A stretch of DNA of 10,225 nucleotides. Origin: Tissierella_B sp964485455 (GTDB lineage Bacteria > Bacillota > Clostridia > Tissierellales > Tissierellaceae). How positions within the stretch are numbered: position 1 is the first letter of the stretch; each line of letters opens with the position of its first letter. The notes beneath the pieces are model-generated. The model worked only from the letters and a program-made list of their open reading frames with translations. It had not been told where the DNA came from and ran no database searches. The stretch spans positions 1 to 10,225 of the forward strand of contig CAZAJU010000075.1 in NCBI GenBank assembly GCA_964485455.1, read 5' to 3'. A program made the position numbers and the translations under genes. Positions 1 to 7,814 of this stretch are shown here, piece by piece.

Positions 1-206
1 TAAAAACGAATGACGCAGGAGCCTTGAAGGTTGAAGGCACTATGCAATTCTCGGGAAGTATTCCGGAGTATGGTTGGCTTAGTACTGATGATGAGCCTAC
101 TCCTGATGATCCTACTAAAATGGCTTTGGGGATAGTAATTGATGTATCAACTGATACAATGTCCACAAAGTATTGGAATGGTTCTTTATGGAGGGAGTTG
201 ATATAA
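1..206 (+). CDS. C-terminal end of a phage tail/fibre-associated protein (partial)
   Basis: The frame is open from the first complete codon (base 3) to a TAA at 204-206, so this is most likely the last 67 or so codons of a gene that starts before the window. A TTG at 24 could start a 60-residue protein, but no ribosome binding site precedes it. The visible end is acidic and proline-rich in the middle (DDEPTPDDP) and finishes with NGSLWREL. An 'asparagine-glycine-x-tryptophan' ending is common at the C-terminus of phage tail-fibre and baseplate proteins. The next gene starts one base after the stop, and its ribosome binding site lies inside this reading frame, so the two are translationally coupled. 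The structural role is inferred from ending and context; no specific family is recognised. Confidence 0.6.
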   Translation, partial: KTNDAGALKVEGTMQFSGSIPEYGWLSTDDEPTPDDPTKMALGIVIDVSTDTMSTKYWNGSLWRELI

Positions 207-207
207 T

Positions 208-3200
208 TTGAGTATTTGGATTTTAAATCAGTCTAAAAAGGAGATTGCTCAAGTTCGTGAACGATTGGGTTTAACACCTTATCAATTTAGTACAGTAGAA
301 GATATGAAATTATCTACCGTACTAAATAACGGTGACATATGTATTACTTTTGGGGATAAAATAGTAGGTGATAGTCTAAATAAAGTATTTAAAATTGTAT
401 CTTCAGAAGATCAAGTACCAGATGGAATTACTGAATATACTACTTTAGATAGTGGTCAAATAGCATATTTATTTTCCTCTTTCTCAAAAGGGGATGAAGC
501 TACAACTATTGTATTAAGTTCTTTAATATCATTAAACATAAATACAGCTTTAAACAGTGAAACAATCTTGTCTTATAAATTCAGTATGTTAAGTAGCGGT
601 TCTGGAACTGTTAAATATTATGTAGATTCTATTCTTAAGGCAACTAATATAGTAAGTACTGGTGAAATTTATTTTGATATATCTCCTTATATTACTACTA
701 CCGGTAATCATGTTGTTGAAGTTGTTGTTTCAAATACAAGTGGAGGCAGTGCTTCATTAACATATGTGATTAATGTTATTTCGTTGTCAATTACTTCTAT
801 ATTCAATGATTCTGAGTTTTATACTGGAGATATTACTTTTAGATATACACCATATGGTGTTTTTGAAAAAACAATTCATTTTAAAATTGATGGTAACGAA
901 ATAAGTACTGCAACTGTGACAGCATCAGGGATACAACAAATTCAGCTTATTAATGCTTTATCCCATGGGGCACATATATTAGAAGTATACTCTACTGCTT
1001 CTGTAAATAATCTATTAATAACAAGCAATGTTTTAAAGTATATTATTATTTCTTATGAGGATGGTAATAACACAGTCATAATAGCTTCTGACTTTGAGAG
1101 GACAGAAGCCACTCAAGGCGAGATTCTAAATATCGGATACCGAGTGTATGATCCACGATTTAACACAGCTGATGTAGGTCTTTATATAAACGATGAGCTA
1201 GTAAATAGTCTAATAGTAGATAGGGCAGCTAAATCATGGAATCTAGTTGATTATCCTACTGGAGAAGTAACCTTTACTATTATGGTAGGTGCTGTTACTA
1301 AAGTGCTAACTGTTAATGTATCACCTCCAGAGATTGATATTCAACCAGTTGATGTGGGGTTAGAGCTATATTTATCATCAGCGGGGAGAGGCAACTACGA
1401 TATAAATAAAGAAGAATGGGGTTATGGAGATATCCAAGCCGTGTTAACAGGATTTAACTATGGTAATAATGGTTGGATCTTGAATGATAGAGGTGAGTCA
1501 GTTTTAAGGTTAACTGGTGATGCTAGGGTGCAGATTCCATTTAACTTATTTGCGGGTGATCCTCGTGTGAGTGGTTTTACATTTGAAATAGAATTTACTA
1601 CAAGAAGTGTAGCTGATTATAATGCAGAAATACTAACTTGTATGGACAGAAATATAGGAATTCTAATAACAGCTCAGGATGCCAAACTGTCAAGTGAATT
1701 AATGAATGATACTGTGAGCAAAGCTGTACACCAATTTTTTAAGGAAGATGAAAGGATTAGAATGTCATTTGTAATTGAATCACGATCAGCAAACAGATTT
1801 GTACTCACTTATATTAATGGAATTTGTAGCGGTGTAAAATTATATGATGTAAATGATAATTTCACCCAAACTAATCCAGTTGGAATTACAATAGGTTCCA
1901 GTGACGTAGGTGTGGATATTTTTAGTATAAGAAAGTATAATAGTGCTTTATCATCTCAAGAGATATTAAGAAATTATATTGCTGATATAAGAGTTATACC
2001 AGAGAAGATAGGTCTGTTTAATAAAAATAACATCTTTGATGACTACTCTAACGTTAATTATGGAGCTTTGTTAAACACCATGCCCTGTATGACCTTTATA
2101 GGTGAATTACCACCATCAAAAGGTGAAAAGAAGACGGTGCAGATGATGTATAAGAACCTCTTTGATCCTTCGAAGGATATTGAACTTATGGGAAATGTTC
2201 AATTAGATGTTCAGGGGACCTCTTCTCAGTATTATCCACGTAAGAACTATAAATTTAAGTTTAAAACTGTAGGAGTAACCTATAAACTTACAGATACTGC
2301 TATTCCTGAAAGTGTTTTTTGTTTAAAAGCTGATTATATGGAATCAAGTCACTCACATAATACAGGAAATGCTAATCTTATAAATGAATTGATGTTGAAA
2401 GTAAGTCCTGTTCCCCCGCAGCTGATAAATCCACAAATAAGAACTACTGTTTATGGTTTTCCTATAGCGGTATTTCATCAAGAAACACCTGAATCTCCTA
2501 GATACTGTTTAGGGGCGTATAACTTTAACTACGATAAAGACTGTTTAGCAACATTCGGGCAAACAGGTAACGCAGAATGCTGGGAATTCTGTGATAATTC
2601 AGCCCCAAGGTGTAATTTCCTCACTTGGGAAGACCCTGATAGACTGATAAATTCCGATTTTGAAGCTAGATATCCTGATAAATCAACTAATTATACAGCA
2701 TTAGAAAGAGTCGTTAGTTGGGTGGCATCGACAAATGGAGACGTGGATAAATTTAAATCAGAACTAAACCAGTATTTTAATTTAGACTCTTTATTAGCAT
2801 ATTTTGTAATAGCAATGGTAATTAATGGTTCTGATTCTATGGCTAAAAACCTATTTATATCCACTTGGGATAAGGTTATTTGGTATCCTATTTATTACGA
2901 TATAGACACTTGTTACGGAATTAACAATGAAGGTGTTTTAGGATTCGGTTATAACACAGAGTTTACAGATGCTATAGGAACTCAGTATGTCTTCAATGGG
3001 CATAATTCTGTGTTATGGAATAACTTAGAACAAGCTTTTCCTGATGAAATAGCAGAAATGTATCGTTTTTTAAGAACTAATGGAATGGATTATGATAGCT
3101 TTGTGGATGTTTTAGTTAATAAACAGATAAAAGCAATTCCAGAAGCTTTATATAATTATGACTCTCAATTTAGATATATTGAGCCTTACATTAATGGAGT

Positions 3201-6052
3201 AGGAATTTATCTGTATTGTGCTCAAGGGAGTCGTGAAGCTCACCTAAGATGGTGGTTAAGTAAAAGATTTGACTATCTTGATAGTAAGTATTATGCAGGT
3301 CAGTACGCTTCTGACTATATAGCAATGAGAATATATACTCCTGAGGGGTCTTTACCAATAGCACCTAGTGGTGAGTTTAATATTGAAATAAGTGCTGATC
3401 AATATGTTTCCGTGAGGTTTGGAGCACTTGTTCTAAAAGAGAGAGCGGAAAAAGACCAGATAATAACCATAACACCGCCCCCAGCAACTTATAATGATAC
3501 AGAAACGGTAATCTACGGTGCATCTAGAATTAAAGATATCGGAAATTTAGCAAATAAGTATGCAGGTACCATAGATGTTTCTGCAGCTAAACAATTAAGC
3601 CGGTTAATAGTTGGTAGTAATGTTTCAGGTTACTCTAATACCAACTTATTGGAAGTTCATGTAAGTAGTAATCCCTTGTTAAAAGTTATAGATGTAAGAA
3701 ATTGTCCAAATCTGTCACAAACATTGGATTTATCAGGTTGTGAAAACATTGAAGAAATATACGCAACAGGGACCTCTATAACAACAGTAGCTTTGGCTAA
3801 TGGTGGTAATATAAAGAAAATGTATTTGCCGGATTCTATTGTTAATCTAACTCTAAGAAACCAAAGAGCTTTTACTGAATTTTCTATGGCTGATTATACA
3901 AACCTCTCCGCGTTAAGGATAGAGAACTGTACGGGTATACCATTAGCAGATATTATTAACGGAGCAACAAACTTAGCCAGGGTACGTTTTGTGAATATTG
4001 ATGTAACTTCTGATGATGAAACTGCACTACAAAGGTTGAGAAATTGTGCAGGCATTGATGAATTTGGTAATAATATTTCAACACCAATAATCACGGGTAA
4101 TTGGTATGTTGAGGAAATAGGTAATGCTAATTTAGAACAATTGCAAGAGGAATTTCCTGAATTAACAATAACCTACAATTCTATAATCCAACAATACGAA
4201 GTGTCATTTTTAAATTGGGATGACACTGTCTTAGATGTACAATATGTTCTACCTGGAGGTTCCGTTGAAGATCCTTTAATAAGATTCGTTAGCCCAATAT
4301 CTATCCCAACTAGAATTTCTTCAGTTCAATATGACTATACCTACCTTGGATGGGATAGCGGTTTAGCTAACATTTTCGCTAATAAGGTAATAAGGCCTAC
4401 TTGGACGGAAGAGTTACGTTATTACGATGTGAGGTTTATGAACGGAGCAGTTGTGTTACAAACTGTGAATGTTCCTTATGGTGGTAATGCAGTGTTTACG
4501 GGTATATACCCAGCAGAACCTCCGGGGTTTTTGTTTGAAGAATGGAATCCATTGCCTACAAATATAACGGGAAATACTGATTGTCTAGTTCACTTTAGTG
4601 AAATAGTATTACCTACTGAGTTTAAAAGTCTTGAAGATTTAACTTGGGGAGAATTAAGAGCTTTAATTAGTGCTGGAACTGTAGAGGTTAAGAGTAATGG
4701 TGTGAAGGCGTTAAGTAAAGAAGTTGAGGCTGTTGAAAAAAATGACTTTTTATTAAACTTTCAGGATAATGTATACGCAGATTCTGGAACCACACCTTTA
4801 GATAGTATCTGTAACACAGCCGCTTTCTCCCACGACGGCACCAAATTCATCCTCGGAGGAAATTTCACAGGCTACGCCAAACTCTACTCCGTTTCTGAAA
4901 GTGGTGCCACCTTCNNNNNNNNNNNNNNNNNNNNNNNNNNNNNNNNNNNNNNNNNNNNNNNNNNNNNNNNNNNNNNNNNNNNNNNNNNNNNNNNNNNNNN
5001 NNNNNNNNNNNNNNGCTAACACTGGAACAACTCCTTTAGGTAGTAGGTGTTACACAGCCGCTTTCTCCCACGACGGCACCAAATTCATCCTCGGAGGAGA
5101 ATTCACAGGCTACGCTAAACTCTACTCCGTTTCTGAAAGTGGTGCCACCTTCATCAGCAACATCTACGCAGATTCTGGAACCACACCTTTAGATAGTACC
5201 TGTAACACAGCCGCTTTCTCCCACGACGGCACCAAATTCATCCTCGGAGGAAATTTCACAGGCTACGCCAAACTCTACTCCGTTTCTGAAAGTGGTGCCA
5301 CCTTCTTCAGCAACATCTACGCTAACACTGGAACAACTCCTTTAGGTAGTAGGTGTTACACAGCCGCTTTCTCCCCCGACGGCACCAAATTCATCCTCGG
5401 AGGAGGTTTCACAGGCCGTGCCAAACTCTACTCCTTAGCTAATGTAACTATTTGGTTTGAAGTAGGTGACACCAAACCTTTCTTATTAACTACCGGCGAA
5501 GAGCTTATTCTTCAAGTCTACGACTTCGAACATGACACAATTTCTGGTACCGCAAATAAAGCAAAGGTTACCTTTGGTTTAGCTACTCCTATGGCAGAAG
5601 GCAGAAGGATGAATCCAACTGATACCGTAGAAGGTGGCTGGGATGCTTCTGAGATCAGAGCCTGGATGAATACCACACTCTTTAATCAATTACCATTTGC
5701 CCTACAATCTATGATAAAAATTGTAGATAAGTGGACCACCATTGGTGATTCTGCAGATACAACTATACAAGCTTCTCAAGATAGACTTTTTATACCATCT
5801 ACAACTGAAGTAGGGTTAACTTCTTCAAATGATAATGCAGCTATCACAGAACAAGCAGTAAATTCTATGTACTCAAGATTTACAACAGCCAATAGTTCTA
5901 GAGAATTAGGATATCCTTGGCGCACTAGAACAAAAGGTTATAATCTTTCTAATGCCTTTATAGTAATAGATATTAGTGGGGCTAGAGCAGTCACTTCTGA
6001 TTTTAAACCATCATCAGTTGTTCCAAGAATAATATTCTGTTTCTGTGTATAG
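208..6052 (+). CDS. Giant multidomain phage tail adhesin with CotH-kinase-like domain (gene spans an assembly gap)
   Basis: TTG start preceded by GGAGGGAG at 190-197. Rough residues: 1-100 N-terminal anchor; 100-375 Ig-like beta modules; 382-595 LamG/concanavalin-like domain; about 625-1080 CotH-kinase-like domain; 1105-1295 leucine-rich repeats; 1330-1467 two InlB B-repeat (Flg_new) modules; from about 1523, 51-residue propeller-like repeats; then a DUF6273-type C-terminus with a WMNTTLFNQLP motif. The CotH evidence is GTSS at 670-673 followed by RKNYKFKF, ESSHSH at 712, and a D898-I-D900-T-C-Y-G metal-binding motif. CotH proteins are atypical kinases, known from spore coats. The role is probably host-surface binding at the tail tip; kinase activity is inference. 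The gap shifts the apparent frame, but replacing 100 N with 15 nt restores one frame of at least 1919 residues. Confidence 0.8.
4777..5443 (+). repeat. Tandem 153-bp coding repeats (alternating A and B units) in the tail adhesin
   Basis: Units start at 4777 (A), 5015 (B), 5168 (A) and 5321 (B, diverging at its end). Spacing is exactly 153 bp, 51 residues, after the gap. A units read ADSGTTPLDS and B units ANTGTTPLGS; both continue with TAAFSHDGTKFILGG and a YAKLYS segment, which resembles a WD40/beta-propeller blade. Over the 138 bases available, the two A units differ by one base (4808 T against 5199 C). The last B unit has SPDGTK and GRAKLYSLA and leads into the C-terminal domain. Codons here often end in C (TTC, CAC, GAC, GGC, ACC), unlike the A/T-ending codons elsewhere in the gene. 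Blade assignment is inference. Confidence 0.9.
4915..5014. other. Assembly gap (100 N placeholder) within the repeat array
   Basis: Exactly 100 N, the conventional unknown-size placeholder. The left side stops 138 bases into an A unit and the right side starts at the first base of a B unit. The missing DNA should therefore be the last 15 bases of a unit plus a whole number of 153-bp units. If A and B strictly alternate, that number is even (15, 321, 627 nt and so on). The 4901-6052 open frame and the 4798-5022 reverse frame that read through the N are artefacts. Confidence 0.95.
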
Positions 6053-6064
6053 GAGGTACAACCA

Positions 6065-6457
6065 ATGTTGAAAGTCCTTAATAATAACATAGTGGTAGAT
6101 ATTATTGAATCACCTTGTTATGTTTCATACCAAAAGAAAAATAATCTAATAGTATCTGTTAGTAAAAGATACGCACAAGGTGTGGTATCCTCAGATGGGG
6201 AATCTATATTTCATATAGAGGGCACTTCAATAGAAGGCTTTGAAGACTGCACTACCGTTATTTTGGTAGAAATAACTGAGGAAGAAGCCGCTGAAATAGA
6301 ACAAATCTTAGATAGTAATGAAGAGTTATTAGACTTACCTGAAGAGCAGATACTTCCCAGAGCTCCTCTTATGGAGCTTCAAGTTAATTATGAACTTCTA
6401 TTAAGGAGAATAGAAGTTCTAGAAGAGGAAAATCAAAGATTAAGAGAACGAGAATAA
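6065..6457 (+). CDS. 130-aa tail-operon protein with C-terminal coiled coil, function unknown
   Basis: ATG at 6065 with an AGGAGGT ribosome binding site at 6053-6058, overlapping the last base of the adhesin stop region, so it is cotranscribed with the adhesin. The N-terminal 65 residues look like a small beta-rich domain. They are followed by an acidic stretch (about 70-100, ITEEEAAEIEQIL) and a short helical segment at about 108-130 with heptad leucines (LLLRRIEVLEEENQRLRE), which is probably a coiled coil. There is no signal peptide or membrane segment. Small proteins with a terminal coiled coil are often found just after tail-fibre genes in Firmicutes phages, where they can be assembly chaperones or baseplate accessories. 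I do not recognise a named family, so that role is inference from position. Confidence 0.75.
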   Translation: MLKVLNNNIVVDIIESPCYVSYQKKNNLIVSVSKRYAQGVVSSDGESIFHIEGTSIEGFEDCTTVILVEITEEEAAEIEQILDSNEELLDLPEEQILPRAPLMELQVNYELLLRRIEVLEEENQRLRERE

Positions 6458-6470
6458 AGGAGGGCGCTCT

Positions 6471-6632
6471 GTGGATAAAAATACAATAGATACCAATATG
6501 ATAAAGTCACCATTTCCTTATGATATAACCATTAAGAATTCAATTCTAACTAAAGAAAACCTTAGGCTGGCTGACTTTGGTTATGATCCTAGTAGAGTTC
6601 TTGACACCTATCGACAGGCGAGAGTTGTATAA
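6471..6632 (+). CDS. 53-aa small protein at the end of the tail operon, function unknown
   Basis: GTG start at 6471 with a strong AAGGAGGG at 6457-6464, six bases upstream, and TAA at 6630-6632. It begins 13 bases after the preceding stop and is the last gene before a terminator, so it probably ends the operon. The product starts MDKNTIDTNMIKSPFPYDI and ends in SRVLDTYRQARVV; it is soluble and mostly polar, with no transmembrane segment or cysteine. Very short proteins in this position, of the XkdX kind, are common in Firmicutes phage tail operons, but I see no diagnostic XkdX motif. The good ribosome binding site and operon position are the main reasons to call it a gene. Confidence 0.65.
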   Translation: MDKNTIDTNMIKSPFPYDITIKNSILTKENLRLADFGYDPSRVLDTYRQARVV

Positions 6633-6698
6633 GAATAGAACTAAAAAATATTAATTTTACAATTAAATATGCATTAAGTGTATAAATATAAACACCAT

Positions 6699-6740
6699 AA
6701 GGAGAGTAAATTTATAATTTTTACTCTCCTTTATATTTTT
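6699..6740 (+). terminator. Intrinsic terminator of the tail operon
   Basis: A perfect 12-bp stem (6699-6710 with 6720-6731) with a 9-nt loop, core GGAGAGTAAA / TTTACTCTCC, is followed by a T-rich run (TATATTTTTAATTT). It lies 67 bases after the last tail-operon stop codon. A and T runs on either side of the stem may let it also act on the opposite strand. Confidence 0.85.
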
Positions 6741-6744
6741 AATT

Positions 6745-6772
6745 TCATGATAAAATCGTACTTTTATCATGA
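6745..6772. repeat. Perfect 11-bp inverted repeat, possible second terminator or operator
   Basis: TCATGATAAAA at 6745-6755 and its exact complement at 6762-6772 enclose a 6-nt loop. Only a short T-run follows (ATTTGATG), so it is a weaker terminator candidate than its neighbours. A symmetric site of this size could also bind a regulator of the following gene. It sits between two terminator-like hairpins. Confidence 0.6.
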
Positions 6773-6782
6773 TTTGATGTGC

Positions 6783-6825
6783 TAGAAACCCTTGTAAAAT
6801 AAGGGCTTCTATTTTTTAATTTTTG
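6783..6825 (+). terminator. Terminator-like hairpin just upstream of the RusA-like gene
   Basis: TAGAA-a-CCCTT at 6783-6793 pairs with AAGGG-c-TTCTA at 6801-6811. The stem is 11 positions with one A/C mismatch, the loop is 7 nt, and it is followed by ATTTTTTAATTTTT. This is a good intrinsic-terminator shape. It ends only about 10 bases before the next start codon, so it may be an attenuator in that gene's leader rather than simply the end of the upstream operon. Confidence 0.7.
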
Positions 6826-6834
6826 AGAAAGTGA

Positions 6835-7275
6835 GTGATAAATATTCCAGAAATAAAACTTATTATAAATAATGATGTATTGGAAAAATATAATGAATAT
6901 TATTTTCGTAAATATCCAAAACGCAAAAAAATACCTATTTCTAAACCTATTCCTCCTTCTTTAAATCAATGGATGATTCTTCCCAGACCACAAATGAATG
7001 GTGAAAAACAAAAATGGAAAGAGTTTGGAGAATTTCTTGTAAATTATTATGGTTATCAAAATATGCAAATTGAGAAATGTAATATTGTAATTACATATTA
7101 TTTTGATTCAAAACGCAAACATGATGCTGATAACTATACCCCTAAAAATTTATTTGATTCATTTACTTCTGCCGGGATGCTTATTGATGATGATTTTAAT
7201 CATGTGCAATCTTTGACTATTAAAGGAGATTATTGCAAAGGCAACCCAAGTACAGAAATTTTAATAAAATACTAA
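6835..7275 (+). CDS. rusA: RusA-like Holliday junction resolvase (crossover junction endodeoxyribonuclease)
   Basis: 146 residues, near the usual RusA length of about 120-150. RusA dimers cut four-way DNA junctions; phages use them to resolve recombination or replication intermediates before packaging. The signature is at residues 95-120: KHDADNYTPKNLFDS followed by GMLIDDDFNHV. This supplies the acidic cluster (D97, D99, D118-D120) and the lysine (K104) characteristic of the family. PPSLNQW near residue 40 matches the usual N-terminal proline-rich strand-loop. The start is GTG at 6835; an in-frame TGA lies immediately upstream (6832), and no in-frame ATG occurs before the conserved region. 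The ribosome binding site is poor (GAGAAAG). The gene stands alone after a terminator cluster, so it probably has a separate promoter, which I could not place. Confidence 0.85.
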   Translation: MINIPEIKLIINNDVLEKYNEYYFRKYPKRKKIPISKPIPPSLNQWMILPRPQMNGEKQKWKEFGEFLVNYYGYQNMQIEKCNIVITYYFDSKRKHDADNYTPKNLFDSFTSAGMLIDDDFNHVQSLTIKGDYCKGNPSTEILIKY

Positions 7276-7299
7276 TATAATTTTTATTGATTGATTAAT

Positions 7300-7335
7300 A
7301 TATTAATATTATAATTACAAATATAATATTAATAT
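7300..7335. repeat. 14-bp A/T-only inverted repeat after rusA
   Basis: Bases 7300-7313 are the exact complement of 7322-7335, with an 8-nt loop (ATTACAAA). The arms contain only A and T, so the hairpin is weak. It could be a terminator remnant, an operator or low-complexity chance. It sits directly before the ribosome binding site of the small ORF at 7354. Confidence 0.4.
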
Positions 7336-7353
7336 TAAGGAAGGAAATATATT

Positions 7354-7449
7354 ATGGGATTAATAACTAAAACAGTAATTATTAAATGGAATGCAAAAAA
7401 TAAACAATATTTTGAAAGTAAAAATTATATATATACTTTTTTGTATTGA
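7354..7449 (+). pseudogene. Truncated 31-codon remnant of a phage protein (MGLITKTV... N-terminus)
   Basis: ATG at 7354 follows a good AAGGAAGG ribosome binding site (7337-7344); the stop is TGA at 7447. The product begins MGLITKTVIIKWNAKNKQYF. From memory, this resembles the N-terminus of longer Firmicutes phage proteins that carry zinc-binding or HNH-type regions further on (an MGLITKTVKVKWN-like start), which would make this a fragment. After the stop, a neighbouring frame stays open for about 29 codons (KNTEMYYTEIDFKPLLF...), so a single frameshift may contribute. The stop codon lies inside the -35 box of the promoter that follows, so the gene end and the new transcription unit have been fused together. 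Family assignment is tentative. Confidence 0.45.
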
Positions 7450-7474
7450 CAAAAATACAGAGATGTACTATACT
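7446..7474 (+). promoter_or_regulatory. Consensus sigma-70 type promoter for the repeat RNA / NYN locus
   Basis: TTGACA at 7446-7451, a 17-nt spacer, then TATACT at 7469-7474: a perfect -35, ideal spacing and one mismatch in the -10. Transcription would start near 7480-7482, exactly where the 16-nt repeats begin. There is no comparable promoter for rusA. Confidence 0.75.
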
Positions 7475-7481
7475 GAAATTG

Positions 7482-7566
7482 ATTTTAAACCATTGTTATT
7501 TAGTTATGTAGAAATTAGATTTGGTATTTTAAACCTTTGATATTTTAAACTTTTGTTATTTTAACC
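7482..7566 (+). repeat. 16-nt imperfect tandem repeats (ATTTTAAAC...TTG)
   Basis: Copies at 7482-7497 (ATTTTAAACCATTGTT), 7526-7541 (ATTTTAAACCTTTGAT) and 7542-7557 (ATTTTAAACTTTTGTT), with a partial ATTTTAACC at 7558-7566. The last three are directly adjacent. The 28 bases between the first and second copies are diverged. The DNA is A/T-rich, which inflates chance similarity, but the shared AAAC and TTG positions support true duplication. Confidence 0.6.
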
Positions 7567-7567
7567 T

Positions 7568-7600
7568 AACTAAGAGCACATGCGTGCTCTTAGTTGCTTT
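7568..7600 (+). terminator. Strong hairpin (12-bp perfect stem) before the NYN gene
   Basis: AACTAAGAGCAC at 7568-7579 pairs perfectly with GTGCTCTTAGTT at 7584-7595 around a 4-nt loop (ATGC). Only four T residues follow (GCTTTTAGG), so termination may be partial and allow readthrough into the nuclease gene. GTG at 7584, a nominal start of the NYN frame, lies in this stem and is not a credible start. Confidence 0.7.
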
Positions 7601-7616
7601 TAGGGGGGGTATATTC

Positions 7617-7814
7617 TTGCAAAAATTTATGATGTTTATAGATAGTAATAATTTTTTTAAAAACTCAGAAAAATTATTAGAAATTCAAAATCCTAAATTT
7701 AGTTGGTATTCTCTTATCCTTGGCATTAGAGATTTATATCAGGATATATCACCAGAAAGCAAGTTTATAAAAGCTTATTATTATACATTGCGGGACATAG
7801 CCGCCACGCTTTAG
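7617..7814 (+). pseudogene. NYN-domain (PIN-like) nuclease, 5' fragment cut by an IS200/IS605 element
   Basis: TTG start at 7617 preceded by a seven-G run (7603-7609) that serves as the ribosome binding site. About 57 native residues remain: MQKFMMFIDSNNFF near the start, later WYSLILGIRDL and KFIKAYYYT. A hydrophobic strand ending FIDxxN, then a helix, and a second strand with KAYYY are typical of NYN domains, metal-dependent RNases related to PIN domains. The FID aspartate is the first catalytic acid. NYN proteins are usually 150 residues or more, so the later acidic residues are lost. Codons 58-65 (LRDIAATL) and the TAG stop come from the IS left end, the stop lying in its hairpin. The continuation is not found on the other side of the IS. 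The domain call rests on a short fragment and is moderately sure. Confidence 0.6.

Larger units (their letters stand above)
7481..7601 (+). ncRNA. Candidate ~120-nt small RNA: repeats plus terminator hairpin, upstream of a nuclease gene
   Basis: A transcript from the predicted start (about 7481) would run through 16-nt imperfect repeats and end at a 12-bp hairpin, giving about 120 nt. No convincing coding frame lies inside it. The NYN nuclease gene starts 16 bases after the end of the candidate RNA. Promoter, repeat RNA, leaky terminator and ribonuclease toxin is the known layout of type III toxin-antitoxin loci such as ToxIN and AbiQ. Known type III repeats are longer (about 35 nt) and their toxins have the ToxN fold, so this would be a distinct version. 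A plain 5' leader with an attenuator is the simpler alternative. The RNA is inferred from promoter and terminator only. Confidence 0.4.

Noticed and set aside
3894..4094. 66-codon reverse-strand open frame
   Set aside because: It lies wholly inside the adhesin's leucine-rich repeats and has no ribosome binding site or recognisable motif; it is a shadow frame.
5890..6040. Variable repeat of a diversity-generating retroelement
   Set aside because: No near-copy template and no reverse transcriptase occur in the window, so it is kept only as a low-interest finding.
6656..6686. Promoter TTTACA / TATAAA before the first terminator
   Set aside because: The spacer is 19 nt, both boxes are imperfect, and the transcript would hit a terminator at once.
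7482..7566. CRISPR mini-array
   Set aside because: Units are only 16 nt, three of them directly adjacent without spacers, and no cas gene is near.
7584..7616. Upstream GTG start for the NYN gene
   Set aside because: It falls in the terminator stem and has no ribosome binding site; TTG at 7617 follows a G-run at correct spacing.
7617..7814. Classical ToxN/AbiQ toxin
   Set aside because: The residues show a NYN-like FIDSNN strand and none of the ToxN N-terminal motifs; only the gene layout resembles type III systems.
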